Source: Niallia sp052318935 | Lineage (GTDB): Bacteria; Bacillota; Bacilli; Bacillales; Cytobacillaceae | DNA length: 64,000 nucleotides | Strand: one strand, 5' to 3' | NCBI GenBank assembly: GCA_052318935.1 | Contig: JBQRKO010000004.1 | Shown: piece by piece, positions 25,672-33,721 of the stretch | How positions within the stretch are numbered: position 1 is the first letter of the stretch | Layout: each line of letters opens with the position of its first letter | Notes under the pieces: model-generated | What the model was told of the DNA's origin: nothing | Database searches by the model: none | What the model saw: only the letters and a program-made list of their open reading frames with translations | Translations under genes and position numbers: made by a program

Positions 25672-26520
25672 ATGACAACATTTACCATACCATCTCAATC
25701 AGAATTTATTGAAGTTGAAGGTACTAGTTATGCTTATAGAAGGTTTGGTGAAAAAACGGGAGTACCTGTCGTATTTCTAGTTCACTTTAGAGGAACGATG
25801 GAAAATTGGGATCCTAATATGGTTGGTCCAATAGCGAAGGAACGTCCAGTTATCCTATTTGATAACAAAGGGGTTGGTGAGACGAATGGGCAAACACCTG
25901 CTACGATAGCTGAGATGGCACAAGATGCAGGGAAATTTATTAAAGCACTTGGTTTAAATCAAGTCGATATTCTCGGTTTTTCAATTGGTGGAATGGTTGC
26001 ACAAGAATTGGCATTACAAGAAGGGAATTTAATTAGACGAATCATCATGGCAGGTACTGGACCAGAATCTGGAATTAATCCTGATATGGAAATATTTGAA
26101 AGGATGAATCGACACGGTGGGAATGCAGAGAATGCTTTAGATGACTTCATGTTTTTCTTCTACCGTTCAACTGAAACAAGTAAATCTGCTGGAATGGCAT
26201 CTTTACAAAGAATTATCAATCAGAAAAAGGTTGAAAGTTCTGACCAAGTACAACATGCCCAATTAAAGGCTTTGGCAAAGTGGTCTCAACCAAAATCCAA
26301 TAATGATTACAATTGGTTACAGAACATTAAACACCCTGTGCTTGTGACAAATGGTGATAACGATGTTATGGTTCCAACCAAAAATAGTTATATTTTAGCT
26401 GAGCGCTTACCAAAAGCACAACTCATTATATATCCTGATTCTGGTCACGGACACCTATTCCAATTTCCAGAACTATTTGCTGAGAACGTCAATTCGTTCC
26501 TGAATTCAACATCTCTATAA
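25672..26520 (+). CDS. Alpha/beta hydrolase
   Basis: A 282-residue hydrolase with the oxyanion segment around FLVHFRGTMENWDP, the acidic strand FDNKGVGETNG, nucleophile elbow GFSIGG (Ser ~105), a late acid in TNGDNDVMVP and catalytic His in DSGHGHLFQ. It resembles non-heme haloperoxidase/esterase-type hydrolases. AAGGAGAAG precedes the ATG. It is closely related in motif layout to the frameshifted hydrolase at 28801, probably an old duplication inside this cluster. Confidence 0.9.
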   Translation: MTTFTIPSQSEFIEVEGTSYAYRRFGEKTGVPVVFLVHFRGTMENWDPNMVGPIAKERPVILFDNKGVGETNGQTPATIAEMAQDAGKFIKALGLNQVDILGFSIGGMVAQELALQEGNLIRRIIMAGTGPESGINPDMEIFERMNRHGGNAENALDDFMFFFYRSTETSKSAGMASLQRIINQKKVESSDQVQHAQLKALAKWSQPKSNNDYNWLQNIKHPVLVTNGDNDVMVPTKNSYILAERLPKAQLIIYPDSGHGHLFQFPELFAENVNSFLNSTSL

Positions 26521-26553
26521 AAAATTGATAACGATTAAAAAGGAGGAAGTTAT

Positions 26554-27615
26554 ATGAGCAAGTTATTTGAATCAGTCAAAATTGGAAACATAGAGCTAAA
26601 AAACCGTTTAGGTATGGCACCAATGACAAGGAGTAGAGCACTGCCAGATGGCACACCTAGTGATTTGGCAGCAGAGTATTACGGCCAACGTGCATCTGTT
26701 GGTTTAATAATAAGTGAAGGCACTCAACCCTCAGATGATGGTCAGGGGTATTCTAATACACCTGGTATTTATACAGAATCACACATTGAGGGGTGGAAAA
26801 AGGTTACATCAAAAGTGCATAACGAAGGAGGAAGAATCTTTGTTCAACTTATGCATGTAGGCCGTGTATCACATCCTGACAATACGCCTCATCACCGTCA
26901 AGCTGTTGCGCCTTCTGCTATTGCGCCTAATACAGAAATATTTACAGCACAAGGGATGAAGGAGATTCCTACACCTAGAGCGTTGAGTGAAGGAGAAATA
27001 AAGGACGTTATAAATGAGTTTCGCTTAGCAGCACGAGCAGCGGTAGAAGCTGGTGCAGATGGGGTTGAAATCCACGGAGCAAATGGTTACATTATTCAAC
27101 AGTTCTTAAGTGAAAATGCTAATCAACGTCAGGATGCGTACGGTGGAACGATTGAAAATCGCTCGCGATTTGCCATTGAAGTAGCAAAAGCAGTTGTTGA
27201 TGAGATTGGTCCAGAACGAACAGGCATACGCTTCTCTCCTCAAGGAACACTAAATGGAATAGAAGAGGGAGAATCAAGTAGTGAAATGTACCGCTATTTA
27301 ATCAGCGAGTTAGATAAGCTCAACCTTGCATATCTACACATCATGCACTTCGGAAACGAATCATTATTACAAGATATCCGTCAACTTTGGTCACAAGCAC
27401 TTCTTATTAACCGAGCAGGACGTACTTTAGACCAACTTACTGTAGACTTGGATAATGAACTTGCGGACGTTATAACTGTAGGGACTTGGATGATAGCCAA
27501 CCCAGATTTTGTCGAGCGATTGAAATTGGATGCCCCACTAAATACTCCGGATAGAAATACGATTTATGCAGGAGGAGCGGAAGGGTATACAGACTATCCG
27601 TTCTTAAAAGAATAA
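26554..27615 (+). CDS. Old Yellow Enzyme family ene-reductase (NemA/OYE type)
   Basis: An FMN-dependent reductase of 353 residues that reduces activated C=C bonds or nitro compounds with NAD(P)H. Visible are the FMN-binding N terminus KNRLGMAPMTRSRA, LMHVGRVSHP, the substrate-binding pair in EIHGANGYIIQQFLS, the NQRQDAYGGTIENRSRF block and the late phosphate-site region VGTWMIANPDF. In place of the more usual 'GR..IANPDL' it has GTWMIANPDF. AGGAGGAAG precedes the ATG, 33 bp after the hydrolase, in one operon. Confidence 0.94.
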   Translation: MSKLFESVKIGNIELKNRLGMAPMTRSRALPDGTPSDLAAEYYGQRASVGLIISEGTQPSDDGQGYSNTPGIYTESHIEGWKKVTSKVHNEGGRIFVQLMHVGRVSHPDNTPHHRQAVAPSAIAPNTEIFTAQGMKEIPTPRALSEGEIKDVINEFRLAARAAVEAGADGVEIHGANGYIIQQFLSENANQRQDAYGGTIENRSRFAIEVAKAVVDEIGPERTGIRFSPQGTLNGIEEGESSSEMYRYLISELDKLNLAYLHIMHFGNESLLQDIRQLWSQALLINRAGRTLDQLTVDLDNELADVITVGTWMIANPDFVERLKLDAPLNTPDRNTIYAGGAEGYTDYPFLKE

Positions 27616-27722
27616 AACAGGCAAGGTTTAACAGTTAACGGAATCGACAAAACATTTTAGGTTAATAATGGTGCTTTAGGATACACAGACTAGACTATCA
27701 ATGAATGAAATAAACGAATGAT

Positions 27723-27756
27723 AAAAAACCATCAATGTAAGAATTGGTGGTTTTTT
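27723..27756 (+). terminator. Rho-independent terminator after the OYE gene
   Basis: AAAAAACCATCAAT / ATTGGTGGTTTTTT forms a hairpin with a T-run, ending just before the ribosome binding site of the next gene, so the MDR gene is probably read through or attenuated here. Confidence 0.7.
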
Positions 27757-27773
27757 AGAAGGAGATTAAGAAT

Positions 27774-28775
27774 ATGAAAGCTGCTCAAATACAAAAATAC
27801 TCGAAAAACATTGAAGCGCAGATTGTTGATATCCCTATACCAAGTATTAAAGATAATGAAGTACTGGTAAAGGTAAAAGTTGCTGCAATAAATCCACTTG
27901 AAATATTAAATATTACAGGAAGTGTAAAATTAATACAAGACTATGATATGCCTCTTGTATTAGGAAATGAACTAACAGGGATTGTCGAAAAAGTGGGTAA
28001 TCATGTATATGGTTTTAAGGTTGGAGATCCTATTTATACAAGACTCCCTATTGAAAAAATTGGGGCATTTGCAGAATATGTTGCAGTTGATGCTAAATCC
28101 ATATGGCATTTGCCGAAAAATTTAGATTTCGTTACTGGAGCTGGTGCACCTTTAACTGGTTTGACGGCATATCAAGGCTTAATAGAAGAGTTAGAAGCAA
28201 AAAAGGGACAAACAGTGTTTATTCCAGGAGGATCAGGAAGTTTTGGCCAAATGGCTGTTCCTATAGCTAAAGCAATGGGATTAAAGGTTATTGTTTCTGG
28301 TAGTCCTTCCGCTAAAGAGAGAACGTTGAATGCTGGTGCAGATCAATATATTGATTATACAAAGGAAAATTATTGGGAAATACTAGACGAAGTTGATTTT
28401 GTAATCGATACTCTAGGTGCTGATGAATTCGAACGGGAGTTATCCATTATAAAACCAGGCGGTCGGTTACTAAGTCTTCGTACTGCACCAAATAAACAGT
28501 TTGCAATAGATCAAGGTCTTCCTAAATGGAAGCAAATTATTTTTGGAATAGTTGGCTCGAAATTTGATAAGAAAGCAAAGAAAAAAGGCGTTCAATATCG
28601 CTTCATTTTCGTAAGAGCTGATGGAAAACAATTAGAAAAAATTACAAAAATCATTGAAGAAAACAATATTGTTCCAGCTATTGACCCTACCAACTTTACA
28701 ATTTATGACATTAATGATGCATTAAATTTAGTAGTAAAAGGAAAGACAAAAGGAAAAGTAGTTATTAAATTTTAA
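27774..28775 (+). CDS. MDR-family NAD(P)-dependent reductase (quinone oxidoreductase type)
   Basis: A 333-residue zinc-independent medium-chain reductase: GroES-like N-terminal domain (AAINPLEILNITG, LGNELTGIVEKVG), Rossmann motif GGSGSFGQMAVPIAKAMGLK near residues 152-172, and the C-terminal strand KGKTKGKVVIKF. It has no zinc-ligand cysteines. AGAAGGAGA precedes the ATG. It is the fourth enzyme in the TetR-linked row of oxidoreductases and hydrolases, fitting detoxification of reactive carbonyls or quinones. Confidence 0.9.
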   Translation: MKAAQIQKYSKNIEAQIVDIPIPSIKDNEVLVKVKVAAINPLEILNITGSVKLIQDYDMPLVLGNELTGIVEKVGNHVYGFKVGDPIYTRLPIEKIGAFAEYVAVDAKSIWHLPKNLDFVTGAGAPLTGLTAYQGLIEELEAKKGQTVFIPGGSGSFGQMAVPIAKAMGLKVIVSGSPSAKERTLNAGADQYIDYTKENYWEILDEVDFVIDTLGADEFERELSIIKPGGRLLSLRTAPNKQFAIDQGLPKWKQIIFGIVGSKFDKKAKKKGVQYRFIFVRADGKQLEKITKIIEENNIVPAIDPTNFTIYDINDALNLVVKGKTKGKVVIKF

Positions 28776-28800
28776 AGGAAAGTAGGAGTGGAAGTAGCAA

Positions 28801-29643
28801 TGTCAATTCATTATTCTTACATTGACGCACCTAACTTATTCATTCAGCATCAGAATGGTAAACGGTATGCTTATAGAGAATTGGGAGAAAAAAAAAGGAA
28901 TCCCTATTATTTTATTGACACATCTTTCAGCTAATCTTGATAATTGGGATCCTAGGATTATCGATGGTCTTGCTAAAAGCCATTGGGTCATCGCATTTGA
29001 TAACATAGGGGTAGGACTATCCAATGGTAAAGTACCAAATAACATCCCTCAAATGGCAAATGATGCAATCACATTTATTAAACTATTAGGATTTTTAAAG
29101 ATTGATTTGATAGCTTTGTCAATGGGAGGAATGATTGCTCAAGAATTAATCTTAAAGGAACCAAGCTTAGTTAGAAAGCTGGTATTAGTTGGTACGGGAC
29201 CTCGAGGAGGAAAAGGTATTTCCAATGTCATGCATATTACTAATCTTGATCTTGTCCGTGCAACTTTGACTTTCAAAGACGTCAAGACCTATCTTTTTTT
29301 TCCAAACACAGAGAATGGTAAGAAAAAGGCTAAAGAATTTCTAATTCAAATAAAAAAAAGGAAAAAACATCGAGATAAAACAATCAGTTTAAGAGCGTAT
29401 AGAATGCAATTAGATGCAATCATTAAATGGGGAAAAGAGAAGCCTTCGGATCTATCCAAAATCGTTCAGCCAACACTAATAATAAACGGAAATCATGATC
29501 GCATGGTTCCAATAGAAAATTCATATGACTTGGCAAATAGAATCCCTGATAGTAAGTTGAAAATATTTGACCATGCAGGACATGGGTCCTTATTTCAATA
29601 TCCAAAAGAGTTTGTCGAAATTGTAATAACATTCTTAAGTTGA
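28801..29643 (+). pseudogene. Alpha/beta hydrolase with a homopolymer frameshift
   Basis: The true start is the ATG at 28801 (GTAGGAGTGG upstream), reading MSIHYSYIDAPNLFIQHQ ... YRELGEKK. A run of nine A at 28888-28896 shifts the frame; with eight A the protein continues GIPIILLTHLSANLDNWDPR, nucleophile SMGG, acid GNHDRMVP and His in DHAGHGS, ending at 29643. So one extra base separates two matching halves of a ~280-residue hydrolase paralogous to 25672. This is a pseudogene, a slippage-regulated gene, or a sequencing error. Confidence 0.75.
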
Positions 29644-29649
29644 TAAAGT

Positions 29650-29879
29650 TTTATTATTTGGATTAGTTGGTGCTCGTGTGGATTTCTTAGTACGAAAATA
29701 TTATAAAGGAATATCATTTTTTATTTGTGTAAAGTATTGGCAGCCAATTACAAAAAATCACAACACTTATTGAAAAAGAAAATATTAAGTCTTTTATAGA
29801 CTCAATATATAAATTTACTGATATTAACGAAGCGTTAAAAAAGTATCTTCAGGACACTCACAAGGTAAAGTTATATTAG
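29650..29879 (+). pseudogene. MDR reductase C-terminal remnant
   Basis: Pieces read GARVDFLVRKYYKGISFF and, after a frame change, GSQLQKITTLIEKENIKSFI, then IYKFTDINEALKKYLQ and KVKLY. This is the last third of a zinc-binding-dehydrogenase-like reductase related to the one at 27774. No start or Rossmann region remains. Confidence 0.6.
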
Positions 29880-30082
29880 CTTTCGAATCTAGAATTTAAG
29901 TGAGCGGAAAAACTCTTTTTTACACATTAATATGCTTTCCTTACAAAGCAGTTGCCAATAAGGTAACTGTCTTTGTATGTGACAAACGCTTCAGCATTCC
30001 TTTAATAAAAGAACTACTACAAAAAGGTACTAATTTGTGAAAAAATGCACTTAAAGTAAAGGGGGCGTTTGTTGAATAAGAT

Positions 30083-30330
30083 TGTTGATTTGAAATAAAG
30101 TTTAACCGTTTGTAAAAAAGTTTGATTAAAATACAATCTTTTTTTTATGAGGATATTGATAAATCAAGGTTTCTATAACATTTTTGATCAAACTTTATTT
30201 TAAAATGCGTGTTCTAAAATATAGCTAACCTAAAGTTTTGATCAATCTTTTTTTCAAAAACTAATATTATGAAGGTTAATAAATCAACGTTTATAGATTA
30301 TTTTTGATCAATCTTATTTATAAAGCTACA
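30083..30330 (+). mobile_element. Empty Tn7-like cassette (right and left ends only)
   Basis: TGTTGATTTG at 30083 starts a right end with AATAAAG-type sites at 30094 and 30114 (20-bp period). After about 60 bp come three left-end sites at 30181, 30236 and 30301 (TTTTGATCAAACTTTATT and variants), ending GCTACA at 30330. The 248-bp unit has both ends of a Tn7-like element and no gene, like a miniature non-autonomous transposon. Confidence 0.65.
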
Positions 30331-30334
30331 ATTT

Positions 30335-30420
30335 TTTAGATTTGAAATAAAGTTGAACCGTTTATAAAAAAGTTAAACCGTTTCACCCCTTTGGATATGA
30401 TTGTCTAAAGGGGTGTTTTT
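30335..30420 (+). mobile_element. Tn7-like right end with hairpin
   Basis: It starts about 4 bp after the preceding left terminus. Sites begin at 30346 (AATAAAG) and 30366 (AAAAAAG), 20 bp apart; the expected TGT is here TTT. A hairpin CACCCCTTT / AAAGGGGTG followed by TTTTT (30384-30420) directly precedes the ATG of the tnsA stub. The matching left end is at 32086-32233. Confidence 0.65.
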
Positions 30421-30516
30421 ATGTCCAAAAGAACGAGAAAATCTAAAGTTGATAAATGGATTAAAGAGGGACGAGGGGCTGGGATAAGCTCGGATTATAA
30501 ACCTGTAAATGTTTGA
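30421..30516 (+). pseudogene. tnsA: tnsA N-terminal stub (31 codons)
   Basis: The 31-codon ORF encodes MSKRTRKSKVDKW, IKEGRGAGISSDYKP and VNV. It matches the first 30 residues of TnsA (compare MSKRKRS ... GIDYKPW at 5028) and then runs into GTTTGATCAAAAATCCTG, another right-end-like sequence. It keeps the tnsA leader and start but no endonuclease domain. It could be a leftover, or a short peptide retained because it is part of the end. Confidence 0.7.
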
Positions 30517-30570
30517 TCAAAAATCCTGTATTGCAGGATTTTTTTTATTCAGCAAACGGGCCATTTTCTG
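30517..30570 (+). terminator. Conserved right-end hairpin (ATCCTG/CAGGAT)
   Basis: AATCCTGTAT-TGCAGGATTTTTTTT is a small Rho-independent terminator followed by AGCAAACGGGCCA. The same pair of blocks follows right-end sites at 32304-32357 and, decayed, at 35685-35728, so it is part of the cassette right end rather than of a host gene. Confidence 0.65.
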
Positions 30571-30740
30571 GAATAACACATTTAAAGAAAATCGGTATAT
30601 TGTGAGGGTTTTTACTATAGCTAAGAGATTATTAAATTCGATAAGGTTATTAATTTAAACCTCTCGAAACTTGAAGTAAAAGCATTATTTTCTTGTAGGT
30701 AGAAGGGTGTTTTGGTAAAATTTACATGAGTAACATTACA

Positions 30741-30840
30741 ATGTGTACTGGCGATTAAACGTGGATAACCACGAGGGAACACATTGGTATATAAGCCGTT
30801 CGCCTGGGCAAAGTGTTTGAATGAATCAAACGCTTTTTTT
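30741..30840 (+). ncRNA. ZTP (pfl) riboswitch with terminator
   Basis: The sequence shows ACTGGCG, a hairpin CGTGG/CCACG, AGGGAACACAT and the hallmark GCCGTTCGCCTGGGCA, which are the conserved blocks of the ZTP/ZMP-sensing pfl motif. A terminator stem GTGTTTGA/TCAAACGC with a T-run follows at 30811-30840. ZTP riboswitches switch on folate and purine one-carbon genes when ZTP accumulates. The downstream gene is AICAR formyltransferase, which consumes ZMP, a fully consistent target. Confidence 0.92.
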
Positions 30841-30866
30841 ATTTATATGGAAGGGTGAATGTGTAG

Positions 30867-32033
30867 ATGGAAGAAGTAACAATACGGTATGGCATTAATC
30901 CTCATCAAGGAAATGCCAAGGTTAAATCCTTTGAAAAATTACCTTTTAAAATTCTTAATGGAGAGCCAAGCTATATCAACTTACTTGATGCTTTTAACTC
31001 TTATCAACTTGTAAGAGAACTTAAGTTAGCAATAGGAGAACCAGCAGCTGCTTCTTTTAAACACGTAAGTCCTTCGGGGGCAGCAGTGTATAATCCATTA
31101 AGTAATGAACTGGCTAGGTCTTATTTTGTAGATGATTTGGAATTATCTCCACTTGCTATTGCTTATGCCAGGGCAAGAGGAACAGATCGAATGTCTTCAT
31201 TTGGTGATTGTGCTGCTCTGAGTGATAACGTGGATCTTTCTGTTTCAAAAATTTTAAAAAGAGAAGTCTCTGATATGGTTGTAGCACCAGGATATGATGA
31301 GGATGCCTTGGAAATGCTAAAGTCCAAGAAAAATGGAAAGTATCTAATTATTGAGATTGATCCGGATTATGAGCCTGAGCCATTAGAGGAAAGAACTTTA
31401 TTTGGGGTTAACCTTGTTCAGGAAAGAAACAATGTGCTAATAACTGAAAAGATATTAAACAATATAGTGACTGAAAACAAATTTTTGCCCAATTCAGCAA
31501 AGAGGGATCTATTAGTTTCTGCAATAACACTAAAGTATACGCACTCCAATTCTGTATGTTTTGCAAAAGATGGACAGACGATTGGGGTAGGAGCAGGACA
31601 ACAATCTCGCATTCATTGTACGAGACTAGCTGCAACAAAAGCAGAAAACTGGTACTTAAGGCAGCACCCAATAGCTCTGACGATGAAATTCCGTGACAGT
31701 ATTTCACGTACTGTACAAAATAATGCAATCGATATGTGGCTTACGGATGATCTCACAATGCCAGAAAGGAAAGCTTGGGAAGAGTGTTTTGAGGAAATTC
31801 CACATAGGCTTACTCGAGATGAAAAACGAGAATACCTAAATGGACTTAAAAATGTATCTTTTTCTTCTGATGCGTTTTTACCTTTCAGAGATAATATTGA
31901 TTGTGCTGTACAAGTAGGCGTCAAATATATCTCACAAACTGGCGGATCATTCCGTGATAAGGAAGTAATTGATGCGGCAAACGAATATGGTATAGTAATG
32001 GCCTTCTCAGGAGTCCGTTTATTCCATCATTAA
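30867..32033 (+). CDS. Stand-alone AICAR formyltransferase (PurH C-domain type)
   Basis: This 388-residue protein corresponds only to the formyltransferase domain of PurH, without the IMP cyclohydrolase domain. Signatures are IRYGINPHQG near the N terminus, the catalytic Lys-His in SFKHVSPSGAA, AYARARGTDRMSSFGDCAAL, GVGAGQQSRIHC with a downstream TRLA, and AFSGVRLFHH at the end. It formylates AICAR (ZMP) with 10-formyl-THF in purine synthesis. It lies between a Tn7-like right end and left end, so it is transposon cargo. With its ZTP riboswitch it would relieve ZMP build-up during folate stress, possibly antifolate exposure. Confidence 0.93.
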   Translation: MEEVTIRYGINPHQGNAKVKSFEKLPFKILNGEPSYINLLDAFNSYQLVRELKLAIGEPAAASFKHVSPSGAAVYNPLSNELARSYFVDDLELSPLAIAYARARGTDRMSSFGDCAALSDNVDLSVSKILKREVSDMVVAPGYDEDALEMLKSKKNGKYLIIEIDPDYEPEPLEERTLFGVNLVQERNNVLITEKILNNIVTENKFLPNSAKRDLLVSAITLKYTHSNSVCFAKDGQTIGVGAGQQSRIHCTRLAATKAENWYLRQHPIALTMKFRDSISRTVQNNAIDMWLTDDLTMPERKAWEECFEEIPHRLTRDEKREYLNGLKNVSFSSDAFLPFRDNIDCAVQVGVKYISQTGGSFRDKEVIDAANEYGIVMAFSGVRLFHH

Positions 32034-32085
32034 ATGATTTTAATCTTTCAACAATGGGGCGCTTTAATGGAGGAAGGATCACAGA

Positions 32086-32233
32086 AATGATCAAACTTTT
32101 TTATAAAAACTAAACTTAAATCTACTGGATAAGAATCCATTTTGATCAATCTTTTTTCAAAATGGATTTTTTTATTTTTCCGCAAGATATGGGTTTGTCG
32201 AACATTTTTGATCAAACTTTATTCCAAACGACA
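32086..32233 (-). mobile_element. Tn7-like left end of the AICAR formyltransferase cassette
   Basis: Three spaced sites AATGATCAAACTTTTTTATA (32086), TTTTGATCAATCTTTTTT (32140) and TTTTTGATCAAACTTTATT (32205), the last ending CGACA at 32233. Spacing and order match the left ends at 4714 and 30181. With the right end at 30335 this bounds a 1.9-kb unit. Confidence 0.75.
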
Positions 32234-32238
32234 AATTT

Positions 32239-32340
32239 TGTTAATTTAAAATAAAGTCTGATAATTTGTAAAAAAGTTCGATAATTTATAATAAAGTTTG
32301 GTTAAAATTCCTGTATTGATATGCAGGAATTTTTTTTCAG
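32239..32340 (+). mobile_element. Tn7-like right end of the DinB cassette
   Basis: Exactly five bases (AATTT) after the previous left terminus, TGTTAATTTA starts a right end with sites at 32250, 32270 and 32290 (20-bp period). A terminator hairpin AATTCCTG / CAGGAATT with T8 follows at 32304-32337, then CAGTAAACGGGCCAGATTG, the block shared with the other right ends. No tnsA stub is present here. Confidence 0.75.
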
Positions 32341-32525
32341 TAAACGGGCCAGATTGTAGCATAACGAATGAAGAATATTTTGCTAAAGTAGGAAGGGATT
32401 GTGAAGGAGTGTTATTAACCTTTAGGGTAGCTCAATAAAAAAACTAATTAGGTAAAATGAAATTGTAACTTGGTGTATAGTAAAAAGAAAAATTTCCCTT
32501 TATATCTAAGGGGTGGGAGGATGCT

Positions 32526-33029
32526 ATGGAAAAGCTAGAATATGAATGGGTAAAACAAACACGTCAGATTTTATTAGACCAGTGTAGAGAATTGAATGAA
32601 GATGACTTTACTAAAGAGTTTGAATTTGGTTTTCTGAGTATTAGAGATTCTTTAGTTCTTGTGGCAGGTTGCTATCATGCTTGGCTAGGCTCTTTTGTAC
32701 TTTCAGAAACATCATCACCATTATTTACGAAGGAAGTAATTAATAATATGAAGATAGATGATATTCAACGCTATTTTCAACAAGCTGATGTATATGTAGA
32801 GAGTGTACTTGAACAATTCAAAAACAAATTTGATGAGTTTATCGAAAAAGAGCCTTCTTGGAAAGCAGGCAGTGGGTTTGTAAGAAAAACGCCACATCAA
32901 TTACTAATCCATTCAATTACTCATGAATCGCATCATAAAGGGCAAATTGTAGCAATGCTACGTCTACTTGGCTATATACCTAAAAATACAGACATATTGG
33001 GGTTGCCTGAAAAGGAATTCGCTAAATAA
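32526..33029 (+). CDS. DinB/YfiT-like four-helix metalloenzyme-family protein
   Basis: A 167-residue DinB-superfamily protein. The three histidines that usually bind metal are visible: His in AGCYHAWLG (~52) and two in HSITHESHHKGQIVAMLR (~131-135). Members include thiol transferases for bacillithiol and damage-inducible proteins of unknown role. AAGGGGTGGGAGG precedes the ATG. It is the only gene between a Tn7-like right end (32239) and a left-end site (33076), so it is probably cargo. The substrate is unknown; resistance to a toxic electrophile is a reasonable guess. Confidence 0.85.
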   Translation: MEKLEYEWVKQTRQILLDQCRELNEDDFTKEFEFGFLSIRDSLVLVAGCYHAWLGSFVLSETSSPLFTKEVINNMKIDDIQRYFQQADVYVESVLEQFKNKFDEFIEKEPSWKAGSGFVRKTPHQLLIHSITHESHHKGQIVAMLRLLGYIPKNTDILGLPEKEFAK

Positions 33030-33075
33030 AAATAAGGAAGTCTTCCGCAGATATTGTTTAAGATCAAAGGTAGAA

Positions 33076-33103
33076 AATGATCAAACTTTATTTTAAAGCT
33101 ACA
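33076..33103 (-). mobile_element. Single Tn7-like left-end site, terminus GCTACA
   Basis: AATGATCAAACTTTATTTTA ... AAAGCTACA matches the terminal left-end site at 4835-4863 and 30301-30330, including the final AAAGCTACA. The two inner sites are missing, so this left end is shortened. Seven bases on, TTGTCATTAAACAG may be the start of yet another decayed right end. Confidence 0.6.
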
Positions 33104-33721
33104 AAAGATTGTCATTAAACAGTAAATGGATAAAAAAGTTCTTTACTAAGACTATAAGGTAACCTCTAATGCTATTAAGTATTAGGGGTTTTTATTTTGC
33201 GTAAAAAATCATTCTCTTATTCTACTAACGCAATGTTTAATTAAAGTCTCAGTTGAAGTCTTTATTACACTAATTGTGAATTTGAGCGTTCTTCAATATG
33301 AAGGAACGCTTTTTTTTTGTGTAGCAGCTCCATAATAGTTTCAACAAAAGATGATTACTTTTCCAGCTTTTAAGAATATGGGGTAAGAGATGGAGTAAGG
33401 AGATGGATAAAAATAGAAATATAATTTACCCTTGCACGTGACGTTACGTCGTGTGATTTAATCAATTTAGGAGGTGAGTAATTGAAATAAACTTACTTCT
33501 TAGTAAGTTTATTGGCAATATTACTGGGGCCACTATAGGACATAATTTGACTGGATTGGATTACTTGTACTAAAAGGAAAGATTGTAATAATTTACTAAA
33601 TTAAAGTGAAAGTATTTTGATCAACAAAATGAAATGCTGAAGATAATTTATTAATAAATTATTGTGATGATTATATTGATAAAGCTCATCAATATTTTTT
33701 TCAATAAGAGGAGGAATTAAA
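33104..33721. other. Gene-free stretch with two hairpins
   Basis: A hairpin at 33161-33190 (CCTCTAAT / ATTAGGGG followed by TTTTT) sits where the tnsA-leader hairpin sits in other copies, and the following TTG-initiated frame reads RKKSFSYSTNAMFN, possibly a decayed tnsA start. A strong terminator at 33284-33319 (GAGCGTTCTTC/GAAGGAACGCT, T9) has no obvious gene before it. No coding gene is supported. Confidence 0.45.

Noticed and set aside
31408..31924. Three leftward ORFs of 64-106 codons
   Set aside because: They lie wholly inside the AICAR formyltransferase gene, which has strong family motifs on the other strand.
30083..32340. TTTGATCAAACTTT repeats as plasmid iterons or a replication origin
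   Set aside because: No Rep gene is nearby, and the sites are arranged as opposed end pairs adjacent to tnsA or tnsA stubs.
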